This document shows, one piece after another, positions 23,454 through 32,194 of a stretch of 37,151 nucleotides of DNA. The position numbers were made by a program, and so were the translations under genes. The notes beneath the pieces were generated by a model. The model saw only the letters and a list, made by a program, of their open reading frames with translations, was not told the origin of the DNA and ran no database searches. The number at the start of each line of letters is the position of its first letter. Within the stretch, counting starts at the first letter, position 1. The DNA comes from Bacteroidales bacterium (GTDB lineage: Bacteria; Bacteroidota; Bacteroidia; Bacteroidales; UBA932): assembly GCA_012515395.1 (NCBI GenBank), contig JAAYYL010000173.1, positions 1 through 37,151 of the forward strand. The letters run 5' to 3'.

Positions 23454-25479
23454 GAAAGAAAAGGAAAAAGTGATAATTCCCCTGCTCTTTGTGTTGGCAG
23501 CAGCTTTAATGGTTTTCTCTTTGCCCCGGGAAGGGCAGTTCAAGTATCAGTATCAGAAAGGAAGCCCCTGGATGTATGAAAACCTGGATGCCACTTTTGA
23601 TTTCCCTATCTTGAAAACCGACGAGGAATTACATTTGGAAAGGGAAAAATTAGCCGAAAGCTTCACTCCTTATTTTGTATTAAGGCCCGATATTGAAGCA
23701 GAACAACTAAGGGCTTTTACTTCTGAAGCAAGCCGCACGGGACTCCCCGATGAGCTACAGGGCAAGCTTTTATCTTTTTTCAAAAATATATACAGCCGCG
23801 GTATTCTGGATGACGTCCGGCACAACGAACTTAAACCGGAAACCGGGCTTGTGGTAGTACAGGGAAAAATGGCCGAAAAGAAAGCGCAAACAGAGGTTTT
23901 TTCAACAAGTGATGCCTACCGGATCTTTTTAGAAAACATGGAAACCCTTTCCCGCCAGGAACGTAACGAGATCAGTTCTGCAGGGATTGATTTTTCTACT
24001 TTTTTTGTCCCTAACCTCATCTATGACGAAAGCACTACTTTTGCCGTACAATCAAGTAATCTGCAGGATATATCGCTGACAAAAGGTATAGTACATACCG
24101 GACAACGCATAGTAAGCAAAGGAGAAGTAATTACAGGAACCACAGAGCAGATCCTGAATTCCCTGCGCGCCGAATACAATTCCAAGATCGGGTTTTCCGG
24201 AAACCTGTTGCTTCTGATCACCGGACAAACCCTGATCATTATCCTGATAGTATTTATTGCTTTCATCCTCATGGACGCCGTGCGTCCGGAAATGCTGAAA
24301 AAAATCCCGGAGCTGGTTTTTACACTTTTTCTTTTTGTTTTGTTAGTTGCAGGATCTTCATCGGCATGGAAGATTGAACCTTTGTCGCTTTACCTGCTGC
24401 CTTTTCCTGTAATCGTGCTTTTTTTGGATTCTTTCTTTCCGACAAAACTTTCGCTACCCCTGTACATAGTATTTCTCATGCCCCTGGCAGTGGTAACGGA
24501 AAGTTACCATGCTGTTCTTATCAATATTGTAGTGGGAGGTGTTGCCGTTTACGTATTTCGTCACTGGGGAAGAGGCTGGCAACAATTTCTCTCCGCCCTT
24601 GTCGTTTTTATTACTTACCTGACTATTGATCTGGCATTTCACCTGATTTCAGAAGGAACGTTCTCCAATTTGAATGGAGTGGTATTCAGAAATTACGGAA
24701 TTGCATCTGTTCTGGTGATAGCTTCTTATCCGCTGGTCTTCCTGTTCGAAAAGATTTTCGGGTTTGTATCCCTGTCCCGGCTGCGTGACCTTTCCGATAC
24801 CGGAAACAAGGCGCTCCGGGAATTGTCGGAAAAAGCCCCCGGGACCATGCAGCATTCGTTACAGGTAGCAAATCTTGCCGAGACGGCTGCCAGAACCATT
24901 GGGGCAAACGCGCTTTTGTGCCGCGTAGGGGCCCTTTACCATGATATCGGAAAGATTAATAATCCCCAGTATTTTGCAGAAAACCAAACAGCCAGTTTCA
25001 ATCCTCATTCCCTGCTTGATCCCCGGGAAAGTGCCCGAATCGTGATCCAGCATGTTGAAGACGGAAAAGTCCTGGCTAAAAAATACGGGTTGCCCTCCCT
25101 GATTATTGATTTTATTGAAACACACCATGGAAGAACCCGCACCGAATTTTTTTACAACACATGGTGTAATGAAGGAGGAGATCCCGCAAATGTGGAAGAC
25201 TTCACCTACGAAGGCCGGTTGCCTGTAACACCTGAACATGTTATTGTAATGTTGGCCGATGCCGTTGAAGCTGCATGCAGAAGCCTTAAGGATTACACTC
25301 CGGAAAGCATTTCCGAGATGGTAGAAAAAATGATTAAACAACGCATTTCGGGAGACCAATTGCATCATGCGGATATCACTTACAGGAATCTGAGGCGTAT
25401 TCAGGAAACCCTTAAGGTTCAGATCCAGGAGATGTACCACACGCGTATTACCTATCCCAAACGAAAACGGTTAAAATAA
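23446..25479 (+). CDS. pgpH: 7TM-HD phosphodiesterase (PgpH-like, c-di-AMP)
   Basis: The 677-residue protein has one N-terminal membrane segment (about 9-26) and an extracytoplasmic 7TMR-HDED-type domain (about 40-265). A bundle of about seven transmembrane segments (about 268-450) and a cytoplasmic HD domain (about 460-655) follow. The HD domain has His470 ('MQHSLQVANLAE'), His499-Asp500 ('LYHDIGKI') and a downstream 'ETHHGRT', as needed for a bimetal phosphodiesterase. This architecture is that of PgpH, which hydrolyses c-di-AMP in Listeria. Its start overlaps addB by eight bases and its end overlaps menA by nine. The substrate is inferred from family architecture. Confidence 0.88.
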   Translation: MTKKEKEKVIIPLLFVLAAALMVFSLPREGQFKYQYQKGSPWMYENLDATFDFPILKTDEELHLEREKLAESFTPYFVLRPDIEAEQLRAFTSEASRTGLPDELQGKLLSFFKNIYSRGILDDVRHNELKPETGLVVVQGKMAEKKAQTEVFSTSDAYRIFLENMETLSRQERNEISSAGIDFSTFFVPNLIYDESTTFAVQSSNLQDISLTKGIVHTGQRIVSKGEVITGTTEQILNSLRAEYNSKIGFSGNLLLLITGQTLIIILIVFIAFILMDAVRPEMLKKIPELVFTLFLFVLLVAGSSSAWKIEPLSLYLLPFPVIVLFLDSFFPTKLSLPLYIVFLMPLAVVTESYHAVLINIVVGGVAVYVFRHWGRGWQQFLSALVVFITYLTIDLAFHLISEGTFSNLNGVVFRNYGIASVLVIASYPLVFLFEKIFGFVSLSRLRDLSDTGNKALRELSEKAPGTMQHSLQVANLAETAARTIGANALLCRVGALYHDIGKINNPQYFAENQTASFNPHSLLDPRESARIVIQHVEDGKVLAKKYGLPSLIIDFIETHHGRTRTEFFYNTWCNEGGDPANVEDFTYEGRLPVTPEHVIVMLADAVEAACRSLKDYTPESISEMVEKMIKQRISGDQLHHADITYRNLRRIQETLKVQIQEMYHTRITYPKRKRLK

Positions 25480-26361
25480 CGTAAGGGCGTATACAAGTAT
25501 ACCCGCTATAAGGACTTTCAGGGCTTTGTCAAGCCCTGCTCCTTTATTATTGGCCAACCAATAAAGATGTGTTGCAAAAAAAGGAATCGCTATCAAAAAA
25601 AGGAATGTACCTTTTTCAGAAACAGCGGCAAAAAATGCAGACAGGATCAGGGCCAGAAAGATCAAAAATCCTTGGTATAGTGTAGCAGGAAAGGTGGACC
25701 CCGTTTTGGACATTCGGGACAACAATATGGCAAAAGTAATTTTCCCGAATTTCTTATCATTTTCAAAATCCCTGATGTTGTTTACGTTTAACACGGCAGT
25801 GGCAAGCAGACCTATGGCTACTGCTATCGCTAAGATCTCTGGATCGGGGGATCCGGTATAAATATAATAACTGCCCCCTACCGCTGCGGGGCCAAAAAAA
25901 AGAAACACGGCAACATCTCCCAAACCCCTGTACCCGTATGGCTTTTTTCCGGTAGAATACAATACGGAAGCAGACAGTGCCAGAGCACCCAGCCCTAGAA
26001 AGAAAACCGGGATAATTCCTGCAAAAGTACCGAATGCCAGATATATCAGTGTTATGCCGGACCCTGCCGCAAGTATCAATACAACGGCAATTGCCCGGAC
26101 TAATTGTTTTTCGGTTAGTTTCCCGCTTTGCAAACTCAAGGCTTTTCGCCCGGGCTGGCGCCGGTCTGTTCCCTTTTTCCAATCACCAAGCTCATTGGCC
26201 AGATTTGATAAGATCTGCAGCAATACAGCAGTCAATAAAAGAAGTACGAAAAGATCCCAGGCAAAACAACCTGAATGCCGCGCCAGAAAGGTTCCGGCCA
26301 GAATTCCCGAAACGGATAAAGGGAGTGTGCGCGGTCTGGTACTTTGCAGTATAGGCCACAT
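25471..26361 (-). CDS. menA: 1,4-dihydroxy-2-naphthoate polyprenyltransferase
   Basis: MenA attaches the isoprenoid tail to dihydroxynaphthoate in menaquinone synthesis. The 296-residue membrane protein has the two prenyltransferase aspartate motifs: 'NLANELGDWKKGTD' (53-66) and 'NVNNIRDFENDKK' (192-204). The MenA-typical 'GLGDVAVFLFFGPAAVGGSYY' loop lies between them. About eight or nine transmembrane helices are expected and hydrophobicity agrees. It lies six bases downstream of the LytTR regulator gene on the same strand, so it is probably the last gene of a three-gene operon with the kinase and regulator. Confidence 0.94.
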   Translation of the reverse strand: MWPILQSTRPRTLPLSVSGILAGTFLARHSGCFAWDLFVLLLLTAVLLQILSNLANELGDWKKGTDRRQPGRKALSLQSGKLTEKQLVRAIAVVLILAAGSGITLIYLAFGTFAGIIPVFFLGLGALALSASVLYSTGKKPYGYRGLGDVAVFLFFGPAAVGGSYYIYTGSPDPEILAIAVAIGLLATAVLNVNNIRDFENDKKFGKITFAILLSRMSKTGSTFPATLYQGFLIFLALILSAFFAAVSEKGTFLFLIAIPFFATHLYWLANNKGAGLDKALKVLIAGILVYALTLF

Positions 26362-26367
26362 TCCGGT

Positions 26368-27165
26368 TTATTTGAGAAAATACTGATTCAGAAAATTTTG
26401 AAAATCCTTTTTATACTGATCCCCAATGGGTACCGACGCATCCTTTCCAAACACAATCCGGTTCTGTACGACTTCAGTTATTTTTGTCAGATTTACAATA
26501 AAGGAACGGTGGACTCTCATAAAGATGTCCTTTGGCAATCGTTCTTCAATGGATTTCAGACTGAACAGGGTCATTACAGGGATACTGTTCTCGGAAAAAA
26601 TCACAACATATTCTTTCCGGCTTTCAATATACTGTATATCGGAGATTTTCAAGCGAACGGTTTTTGAATCGGCGCGTACAAAAACATATTCGCTATCCCA
26701 TCCTTTAGAAGACTGTCTGTTCCCGGGTTCATCCGCGTCTTCATCTTTCTCGGTCACTGAAGTGTCCTGGGCCCCTGCCGACGATCCGGCAGATGTGGTA
26801 TGCCTCAGTTCAAATTGTTGCCTTACTTTTTCGGCACTTCTCATAAAATCCGTCAGGCTGAAAGGTTTCAGTAAATAATCCGTAGCATCTACCTGGAATC
26901 CTTCTACGGCAAAATTGGCATATGCCGTAACAAACACAATGATAGGCCTGTCTTTGAGTGAACGAATGTACTCCAGTCCGTTAATGTCGGGCATTTCTAT
27001 GTCAGTGAAAATCACATCTACTTTTTCAGTAGCCATCACTTCCATAGCTTCAGTGGGGCCGGAACAGGCTTTTACCAGTTCCAGGTATGGGATTTTCCCC
27101 ACATACGATACCATTTGCTGTAAAGCAAGCGGCTCATCATCTATAACTATACACCTTATATTCAT
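26368..27165 (-). CDS. LytTR-family response regulator
   Basis: The 265-residue protein has a receiver domain (about 3-115) with acidic pocket Asp9-Asp10, phosphoacceptor Asp55 (TDIEMPD), Thr80 and Lys100 (LLKPF). An acidic/serine-rich linker (about 123-155) precedes a LytTR DNA-binding domain (about 160-262) containing 'IQYIESRKEYVVI' and 'FMRVHRSFIVN'. It is 11 bases after the histidine kinase gene and six before menA. LytTR regulators bind direct repeats upstream of targets; I could not identify such a site with confidence. Confidence 0.95.
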   Translation of the reverse strand: MNIRCIVIDDEPLALQQMVSYVGKIPYLELVKACSGPTEAMEVMATEKVDVIFTDIEMPDINGLEYIRSLKDRPIIVFVTAYANFAVEGFQVDATDYLLKPFSLTDFMRSAEKVRQQFELRHTTSAGSSAGAQDTSVTEKDEDADEPGNRQSSKGWDSEYVFVRADSKTVRLKISDIQYIESRKEYVVIFSENSIPVMTLFSLKSIEERLPKDIFMRVHRSFIVNLTKITEVVQNRIVFGKDASVPIGDQYKKDFQNFLNQYFLK

Positions 27166-27176
27166 AGGTTCACTTT

Positions 27177-28211
27177 TTATAGGGGGAGCTGCAAATGTAC
27201 AATATATTCTGACTTTGTCTGTTCCATGGTTAATTTATAATTGTTCCCATACAACAGATTCAATCTTTCTTTCACATTTTTGATACCCAATCCGCCCTGT
27301 TTGGCAGTTTTGGGTTTGTCCGGAAATATGGTGTTGGAAAGTGAAAAATGGAACCACCCGGGTTCTACCCAGAAATTCATGTTGATATGTGTCTCTTCTC
27401 CGTATACAATACCGTGTTTGAAGGCATTTTCAATAAATACGATCATGATAAGAGGAGGCAGTTGAACGTTTGGAATGTCCCTGGGAACCGTGATATTAAG
27501 CTTTACATTTTCATCGTATCTCAAAAGGTTGAGGTTGCAATATGCCCTGAAGACTTCCAATTGGCGTTCAAACGAAACCTTGGTGTCCGGCGTGCTTTCG
27601 TAAAGCATATGCCTTAATAATCGGGAGAGGCTCACAATGGCATCTTTGGCCTTTTCTTCATCCGTATCAACCAGTACATGAATATTGTTCAGGGTATTCA
27701 TCAGAAAATGCGGGCTGATCTGGAATTGCAGGAATTCCATTTTGTATTTTATGAGTTTGTTATCAGCCTCGTGGGCCAGCATTTTTGATTTGATATTATG
27801 GAAAACCATACGGATGGCCACATTCATTCCCATAAGCATAAGGGCTATGACAAAATTGCTCAACAAGGTTGATTCATACGGGATGAAATTGGTCCAGGAA
27901 GCTCCGTAACGAACATCCATAATGTCTATGATGGCCTCACACCCGAAGACGATACCCAATAACAAAATAAAAACAAGGAAAAAATACGTAAAATAGTTCC
28001 CTTTCAACATAAAGACGGGCACATAAACGTAGTGGTGGATCAATAGTCCTACAAAAAAAGGAGAAAGTATGGCCCAAAGCGACAGAACGTGTTGCTGTAT
28101 TAAGAGCGGACTCAGAAAAGCTACGGCAATGATACCCCAAAGGGTAATATTTTCCAGCCTCCTCAGTTTTCTGAGTTCCTTGTTGATTTCGTATTCGCTC
28201 TGTTTTACCAT
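27177..28211 (-). CDS. LytS-type sensor histidine kinase
   Basis: The 344-residue kinase has about four transmembrane segments (near 23-45, 46-66, 72-92 and 115-138) and no large sensor domain. A cytoplasmic His_kinase module follows with the phosphoacceptor His168 in 'ISPHFLMNTLNNI'. The ATPase domain has an N box 'IENAFKHG' (Asn262) and G box 'QGGLGIKNVKERL' (306-309). This is the usual partner of LytTR regulators in Bacteroidetes. Signals may be read by the membrane segments. A candidate small RNA or attenuated leader with an intrinsic terminator ends about 45 bases upstream of the ATG, so control by transcript read-through is possible. Confidence 0.93.
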   Translation of the reverse strand: MVKQSEYEINKELRKLRRLENITLWGIIAVAFLSPLLIQQHVLSLWAILSPFFVGLLIHHYVYVPVFMLKGNYFTYFFLVFILLLGIVFGCEAIIDIMDVRYGASWTNFIPYESTLLSNFVIALMLMGMNVAIRMVFHNIKSKMLAHEADNKLIKYKMEFLQFQISPHFLMNTLNNIHVLVDTDEEKAKDAIVSLSRLLRHMLYESTPDTKVSFERQLEVFRAYCNLNLLRYDENVKLNITVPRDIPNVQLPPLIMIVFIENAFKHGIVYGEETHINMNFWVEPGWFHFSLSNTIFPDKPKTAKQGGLGIKNVKERLNLLYGNNYKLTMEQTKSEYIVHLQLPL

Positions 28212-28254
28212 AAGGGAAATAGTATACGAATATACGATTTACTGGAGAATAAAT

Positions 28255-28285
28255 AAAAAAAAAGGCGGGATTTAGATCTCCCACC
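28255..28285 (-). terminator. Intrinsic terminator between the M16 gene and the kinase gene
   Basis: On the minus strand GGTGGGA (28285-28279) pairs with TCCCGCC (28270-28264) in a seven-pair stem with one G-U, an eight-base loop, and a run of nine U residues (28263-28255). This is a textbook rho-independent terminator. It lies over 180 bases beyond the M16 stop codon but only about 90 bases beyond a good promoter, so it probably ends a short separate transcript. Confidence 0.75.
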
Positions 28286-28288
28286 TGT

Positions 28289-28311
28289 AAAAAAGATTTC
28301 GCATCTTTTTT
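28289..28311 (-). repeat. Perfect A/T-rich hairpin preceding the terminator
   Basis: AAAAAAGAT (28289-28297) and ATCTTTTTT (28303-28311) form a perfect nine-pair stem with the loop GCGAA as read on the minus strand. It is only three bases from the terminator hairpin. Tandem hairpins of this type are seen in attenuators and in stable small RNAs. Confidence 0.65.
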
Positions 28312-28357
28312 GTGTACGTTTTTAGTTCAAAAAACCATTCATTATTTATCCTATTGG

Positions 28358-28388
28358 CAAAGATAAAACCCCTAAACCAATATTACAA
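28358..28388 (-). promoter_or_regulatory. Promoter of the candidate short transcript
   Basis: On the minus strand TTG (28388-28386) is separated by 20 bases from TATCTTTG (28365-28358), a perfect -7 box. This and the HU promoter are the only two in the window where I find both boxes at proper spacing. Confidence 0.65.
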
Positions 28389-28403
28389 GGAGAATTTATC
28401 CGG

Positions 28404-28431
28404 ATACGGGTTTTATCTACAGAACCCGCAT
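28404..28431. repeat. Hairpin in the M16 3' flank
   Basis: ATACGGGTT (28404-28412) and AACCCGCAT (28423-28431) form a nine-pair stem with one G-U wobble and a ten-base loop. On the plus strand it runs into five T residues (28431-28435); on the minus strand no U-tract follows. It may protect the 3' end of the M16 message or stop antisense transcription. Function uncertain. Confidence 0.4.
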
Positions 28432-28467
28432 TTTTATCAACGAACGGCTTTTTTTCTTCAACATAAT

Positions 28468-31401
28468 TTAATACCCGAATATTTCTTCAGCAGTTAATCT
28501 CACAACTTTGCCGTAGCCTGAAAGGTATTCCAGGTCTAATGCCTTGATATCACTTAAAATACAATAATCAGTAGGCCTGTCTTTGATCCATTCCCTCTGA
28601 AAGGCAACAATATCTTCAAGTGTCAGATTTTGAACATCTTCAAAGACAACTTTCCTCATATCCTGCCACATATTCTTTTCTTTGGCCTGACGGTAAAAGC
28701 TCAGAAGACTTCTGCCTGTGATTCTTTCAGTCCTGAGCGTAGAGATCAATCCTTCCTTGGCAAGTGAAAACGATTTTTCAGATTCAGGCATGTTGTTAAT
28801 GATCTCTTCAAAAGCTTCCATCGCTTCCACCATCTTGTCATTCTGGGTAGCTATGAAGCTACTGAAAACATAAGGAAATCCTTCCATATTCAGGGCCGGT
28901 TCGCTAAAACGAGCACTTGCGCTGTAAGCCAATCCCCGGGCTTCACGCATTTCCTGGAAAACAATGGCATTCATGGAAGATCCGAAATATTCGTTATACA
29001 TACGTGCCTTTGCATACGGGACATTGTCATATGTTTCGTTTTCCCTTGCTGAATAAGAAGCATAATACATCTGATTCGCATCGTACTGTGCCAGGTATAC
29101 GTTGTTTCCGGCATCAATGACGGGTTTGAAATATTCTTTATCCGGAACAGGACGCAGGACTTCTGCCATTGGCCAGGAAGTTTCCAGTAAAGTACCTACC
29201 TGCTCTATGGCAGCAGGACCGTGATAATAAACGTCCGCCTTGTATGACAGAAGATCCTGAACTTTTTTCAAAAGAGAAGCGGGATCAGTACTTTTTAATT
29301 CCCTTTCAGACATAACATTAGTAGCCGGATTCACCGGGCCGTACTGCATATATTGCTGGAGACGCTGGAAATTGGTTCTTTGGTCGGTTTTTGCATCCGC
29401 GCGACTTTTAAGCATATTCCCGGTCAGCGAACGGTACACCTCATTGTCTGATTGGGCACCGGAGATCCATTCAGCCAACAATTCAAGTGCCGGTTGCATG
29501 TTCTCGGCCAATCCGTTTAAAGTAACGGAACATGTATTTTGAGAAACATTGGCAGAGAATGTACAGGCAAGTTGGTAAAACGATTTGCTGATTTCTTCAG
29601 CAGATTTTTCGGACGTACCCAGATAATTCAGGTATTCAACAGCCACCGGCAAGGCTTTGTCAACATTGCTTCCAAGCTCGTATACAATGGATAAAGTAAA
29701 AAGGTCGTTCACTGAATTGGGCACATATACAAGTTCTACGCCTTCCCGTATTGTTTGTTTAGTAAAATCTTTTTCAAAATCTACAAAAACCGGTTCTATG
29801 GGCTCTACATCAGCAGCAAGGATTTCTTGTAAAAAGGCAGAAGATTTGTCCCGATTGGTATGAATGGGCGTAATCGCCGGTTTTTCAATTTTTTTGTATG
29901 TGGTATCAGGTCCCTGACGTTTGTATATCACAGCGTAATTGTCATCCTTAAAATATTGATTGGCAAAAGCCACAAGGTCGTCTTTAGTAACGGCTTTCAA
30001 TCTTTCAATAAAACGAATCTGCTGTTCCCAGGGGATTCCGTTGATAAACGAACTCACAAACATGTTGGCGCGTCCCCTGTTGTTTTCAAGCCTTCGCATC
30101 ATATTTAATTTATAATTATTGACGATGGCTTTGATCAACTCCTGGTCAAAATCTCCCTTACGGATCTTATCCAGGCTTTGCAACATCAGATCTTTTACCT
30201 GCTCCAGGGTTTGACCCTGTTTTGGATTGCCCTGCAATATTAATGTGCTTCTGTCTGCCAGCGTATAAGCAAAAGCTCCGGCCTGCAATACTTTTTGCTG
30301 TTGGTTCAGATCCAGGTCCATGATCCCTGCTTTCCCGTTGCTGAGAACTTCTCCCATAACGGTAAACAAGGCATCTTCAGCAGAAGCAATATGCGGTCCC
30401 TGCCAACCCAGGGTGACATACTCGGATTCCAGACCCCAAACTTCCACTTCAAGAGGACCTTCAACGGGCTTTTCCTGTGTAAGTATACGTTCGGGCAATT
30501 CGGGATTTGGCTCCCAGCAACCAAAATATTCATCAATAACGGCTATCATTTCATCGGGATCAAAATCACCGGATAGACAAATGGCAGTATTATTCGGGAC
30601 ATAGTACGTTTTGTAATAATTCTTTATGTTGGTAATGGAAGGATTCTTCAAATGCTCCTGGGTCCCGATAATGGTTTGTTTTCCGTAAGGATGTGTAGGG
30701 AAAAGTGCGGTGAAAAGTCTTTCTATTACTTTTTCACTGTCCATGGTGGAATACATATTCATTTCTTCGTAAACGGTTTCCAGTTCGGTGTGAAATCCGC
30801 GGATCACATTGTCCGAAAAACGTTCAGACTGAATTTTTGCCCAGTTCCTGATCTGGTTGGAGGGGATGTCTTCAATGTACATAGTCTGGTCATATCCTGT
30901 CCCTGCGTTGGTTCCGGTAGCTCCGATGGCAGACATAAGTTTATCGTATTCATTCGGGATTGAATATTTGGAAGCTTCCAACGATATGCTATCTATACGA
31001 TGGTAGATGGCCTTGCGTTCTTCTTCGTCCCGGGTGGCCCTGTACTCTTCAAACAGCAACTCTATCTGATCCAGAAGAGGTTTTTCCATTTCATAATTCT
31101 GTGTTCCGAACTTTGAAGTTCCCTTGAACATCAGGTGCTCAAAGTAATGAGCCAAGCCCGTTGTTTCCGAAGGATCGTCCTTGCCTCCCACCCTGACGGC
31201 TATGTATGTCTGGATCCTGGGAGTTTCATCATTAACTGTCATATATACTTTAAGACCATTATCAAGGGTATATATGCGTGCATTCAACGGATCCCCTTCT
31301 ACGGTCTGGTATGTATAACGGGGTCCGCAAGAAAATAAGACGCCTATGGCGCCTAGTGTCAAAACGGCAGTAGTAAATTTGTGTAAGAGTGACATAATCA
31401 T
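28468..31401 (-). CDS. M16-family zinc peptidase, lipoprotein
   Basis: The 977-residue protein has a lipoprotein signal (lipobox LFSC, Cys25) and a full two-half M16 (pitrilysin-like) architecture. The N-terminal half carries the inverted zinc motif HYFEH (His85, Glu88, His89) and a downstream 'ELETVYEEM' expected to supply the third ligand. A charged helical insert (about 110-150) separates them. The C-terminal half (from about 570) lacks HxxEH, as in the non-catalytic half of such enzymes. I chose ATG 31401, because a TACATTTG box (31415-31422) lies 13 bases upstream; an earlier in-frame ATG lies beyond the promoter, and ATG 31395 is an alternative. It probably faces the periplasm. It is divergent from the YugP-type peptidase. 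Confidence 0.92.
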   Translation of the reverse strand: MIMSLLHKFTTAVLTLGAIGVLFSCGPRYTYQTVEGDPLNARIYTLDNGLKVYMTVNDETPRIQTYIAVRVGGKDDPSETTGLAHYFEHLMFKGTSKFGTQNYEMEKPLLDQIELLFEEYRATRDEEERKAIYHRIDSISLEASKYSIPNEYDKLMSAIGATGTNAGTGYDQTMYIEDIPSNQIRNWAKIQSERFSDNVIRGFHTELETVYEEMNMYSTMDSEKVIERLFTALFPTHPYGKQTIIGTQEHLKNPSITNIKNYYKTYYVPNNTAICLSGDFDPDEMIAVIDEYFGCWEPNPELPERILTQEKPVEGPLEVEVWGLESEYVTLGWQGPHIASAEDALFTVMGEVLSNGKAGIMDLDLNQQQKVLQAGAFAYTLADRSTLILQGNPKQGQTLEQVKDLMLQSLDKIRKGDFDQELIKAIVNNYKLNMMRRLENNRGRANMFVSSFINGIPWEQQIRFIERLKAVTKDDLVAFANQYFKDDNYAVIYKRQGPDTTYKKIEKPAITPIHTNRDKSSAFLQEILAADVEPIEPVFVDFEKDFTKQTIREGVELVYVPNSVNDLFTLSIVYELGSNVDKALPVAVEYLNYLGTSEKSAEEISKSFYQLACTFSANVSQNTCSVTLNGLAENMQPALELLAEWISGAQSDNEVYRSLTGNMLKSRADAKTDQRTNFQRLQQYMQYGPVNPATNVMSERELKSTDPASLLKKVQDLLSYKADVYYHGPAAIEQVGTLLETSWPMAEVLRPVPDKEYFKPVIDAGNNVYLAQYDANQMYYASYSARENETYDNVPYAKARMYNEYFGSSMNAIVFQEMREARGLAYSASARFSEPALNMEGFPYVFSSFIATQNDKMVEAMEAFEEIINNMPESEKSFSLAKEGLISTLRTERITGRSLLSFYRQAKEKNMWQDMRKVVFEDVQNLTLEDIVAFQREWIKDRPTDYCILSDIKALDLEYLSGYGKVVRLTAEEIFGY

Positions 31402-31414
31402 TTGGTTATTTATA

Positions 31415-31422
31415 CAAATGTA
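31415..31422 (-). promoter_or_regulatory. -7 promoter box for the M16 peptidase
   Basis: The minus strand reads TACATTTG, a perfect TAnnTTTG match, ending 13 bases before the ATG at 31401. It excludes the longer reading frame that starts at 31479. Confidence 0.55.
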
Positions 31423-31477
31423 CAAATATTTGTGCTCGGCATTGTATTTGCTGTAAAAATCAAAAAAAAACAAAAAC

Positions 31478-32170
31478 ATGGAACCTGCTTCAACAGTGTC
31501 TTACTACTGGATCATTTTCATAGGAACCGTTTTGCTCAGCTGGATAGTCCAGTCGCTGCTCCGGTCAAAATTCAGAAAGTATTCCAAAATACGGGTCACC
31601 TCCGGATTAACCGGAGCGGAAGTCGCCCGGAAAATGCTGCATGACAATAATATTAATGATGTACAGGTCACCTCAACCAGGGGGAGGCTGACAGACCATT
31701 ACAATCCGGCCACCAGGACAGTAAACCTGAGCGAAGGTGTATACGGCAGTAACAGCATTATGGCGGCCGCCGTTGCAGCTCATGAATGCGGTCACGCGTT
31801 ACAGCATGCACGCGGCTATGTTCCTCTGAAAATGAGATCCACACTGGTTCCCGTGGTTAGCTTTGCCTCACAATGGGTCATATGGGTAATCCTGGCAGGC
31901 ATGCTGCTCATAAAAACATTCCCCCAACTGATGCTTTTCGGGATCATTTTGTTCGGGCTGACCACACTATTCAGCGTCATCACGCTTCCGGTTGAAATCA
32001 ATGCAAGCCGTCGCGCACTTGCCTGGCTTAACGAAAGCGGGATCACCAATTATGAAACGTATCCCATGGCAAAAGACGCACTCCGCTCTGCAGCATATAC
32101 ATATATTGTTGCCGCATTAAGCTCCCTAGCCACTTTATTCTATTATATCACCCTCTTTTCCAGACGTTGA
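31478..32170 (+). CDS. YugP-type membrane zinc metallopeptidase
   Basis: The 230-residue protein belongs to the Zn_peptidase_2 (YugP) family of membrane metallopeptidases. It has an N-terminal transmembrane segment (about 9-27), 'DHYNPATRTVNLSEGVYG' ahead of the zinc motif HECGH (His102, Glu103, His106), then two close hydrophobic segments (about 125-165). 'PVEINASRRALAWL' supplies a likely third ligand, and a final membrane segment is near 207-226. All expected motifs and the normal length are present. Substrates of this family are unknown. Only a one-mismatch -7 box (31443-31450) is seen upstream. The gene diverges from the M16 peptidase gene. Confidence 0.92.
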   Translation: MEPASTVSYYWIIFIGTVLLSWIVQSLLRSKFRKYSKIRVTSGLTGAEVARKMLHDNNINDVQVTSTRGRLTDHYNPATRTVNLSEGVYGSNSIMAAAVAAHECGHALQHARGYVPLKMRSTLVPVVSFASQWVIWVILAGMLLIKTFPQLMLFGIILFGLTTLFSVITLPVEINASRRALAWLNESGITNYETYPMAKDALRSAAYTYIVAALSSLATLFYYITLFSRR

Positions 32171-32194
32171 GCACCCGGCACTTCCCGTTTTTTG

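Larger units (their letters stand above)
28255..28354 (-). ncRNA. Candidate small RNA or attenuated leader upstream of the kinase
   Basis: A strong promoter (TTG at 28386-28388, 20 bases, TATCTTTG at 28358-28365) would start transcription near 28354. The transcript passes through an A/T hairpin and stops at an intrinsic terminator, giving about 100 bases. If polymerase reads through, the next gene is the histidine kinase at 28211. The only ATG reading frame longer than a few codons in the transcript is ten residues (from 28304), so coding is unlikely. I cannot assign a family. The start position and existence of the RNA are predictions. Confidence 0.5.

Noticed and set aside
24859-25440. 193-residue open frame on the minus strand opposite pgpH
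   Set aside because: It overlaps the HD domain codons of pgpH and has no family resemblance.
28227-28234. TATATTCG as a -7 box for the kinase gene (minus)
   Set aside because: It breaks the TTTG core and has no -33 partner; too weak to call.
28272-28304. Ten-residue minus-strand frame (MRNLFYRWEI) within the tandem hairpins
   Set aside because: A short frame of this length is expected by chance. It could be a leader peptide but lacks a run of one regulatory amino acid, so I do not annotate it as a gene.
31443-31450. TGTATTTG as a -7 box for the YugP-type peptidase gene
   Set aside because: One mismatch at the conserved A and no -33 box; it may be real but is not better than chance in an A/T-rich gap.
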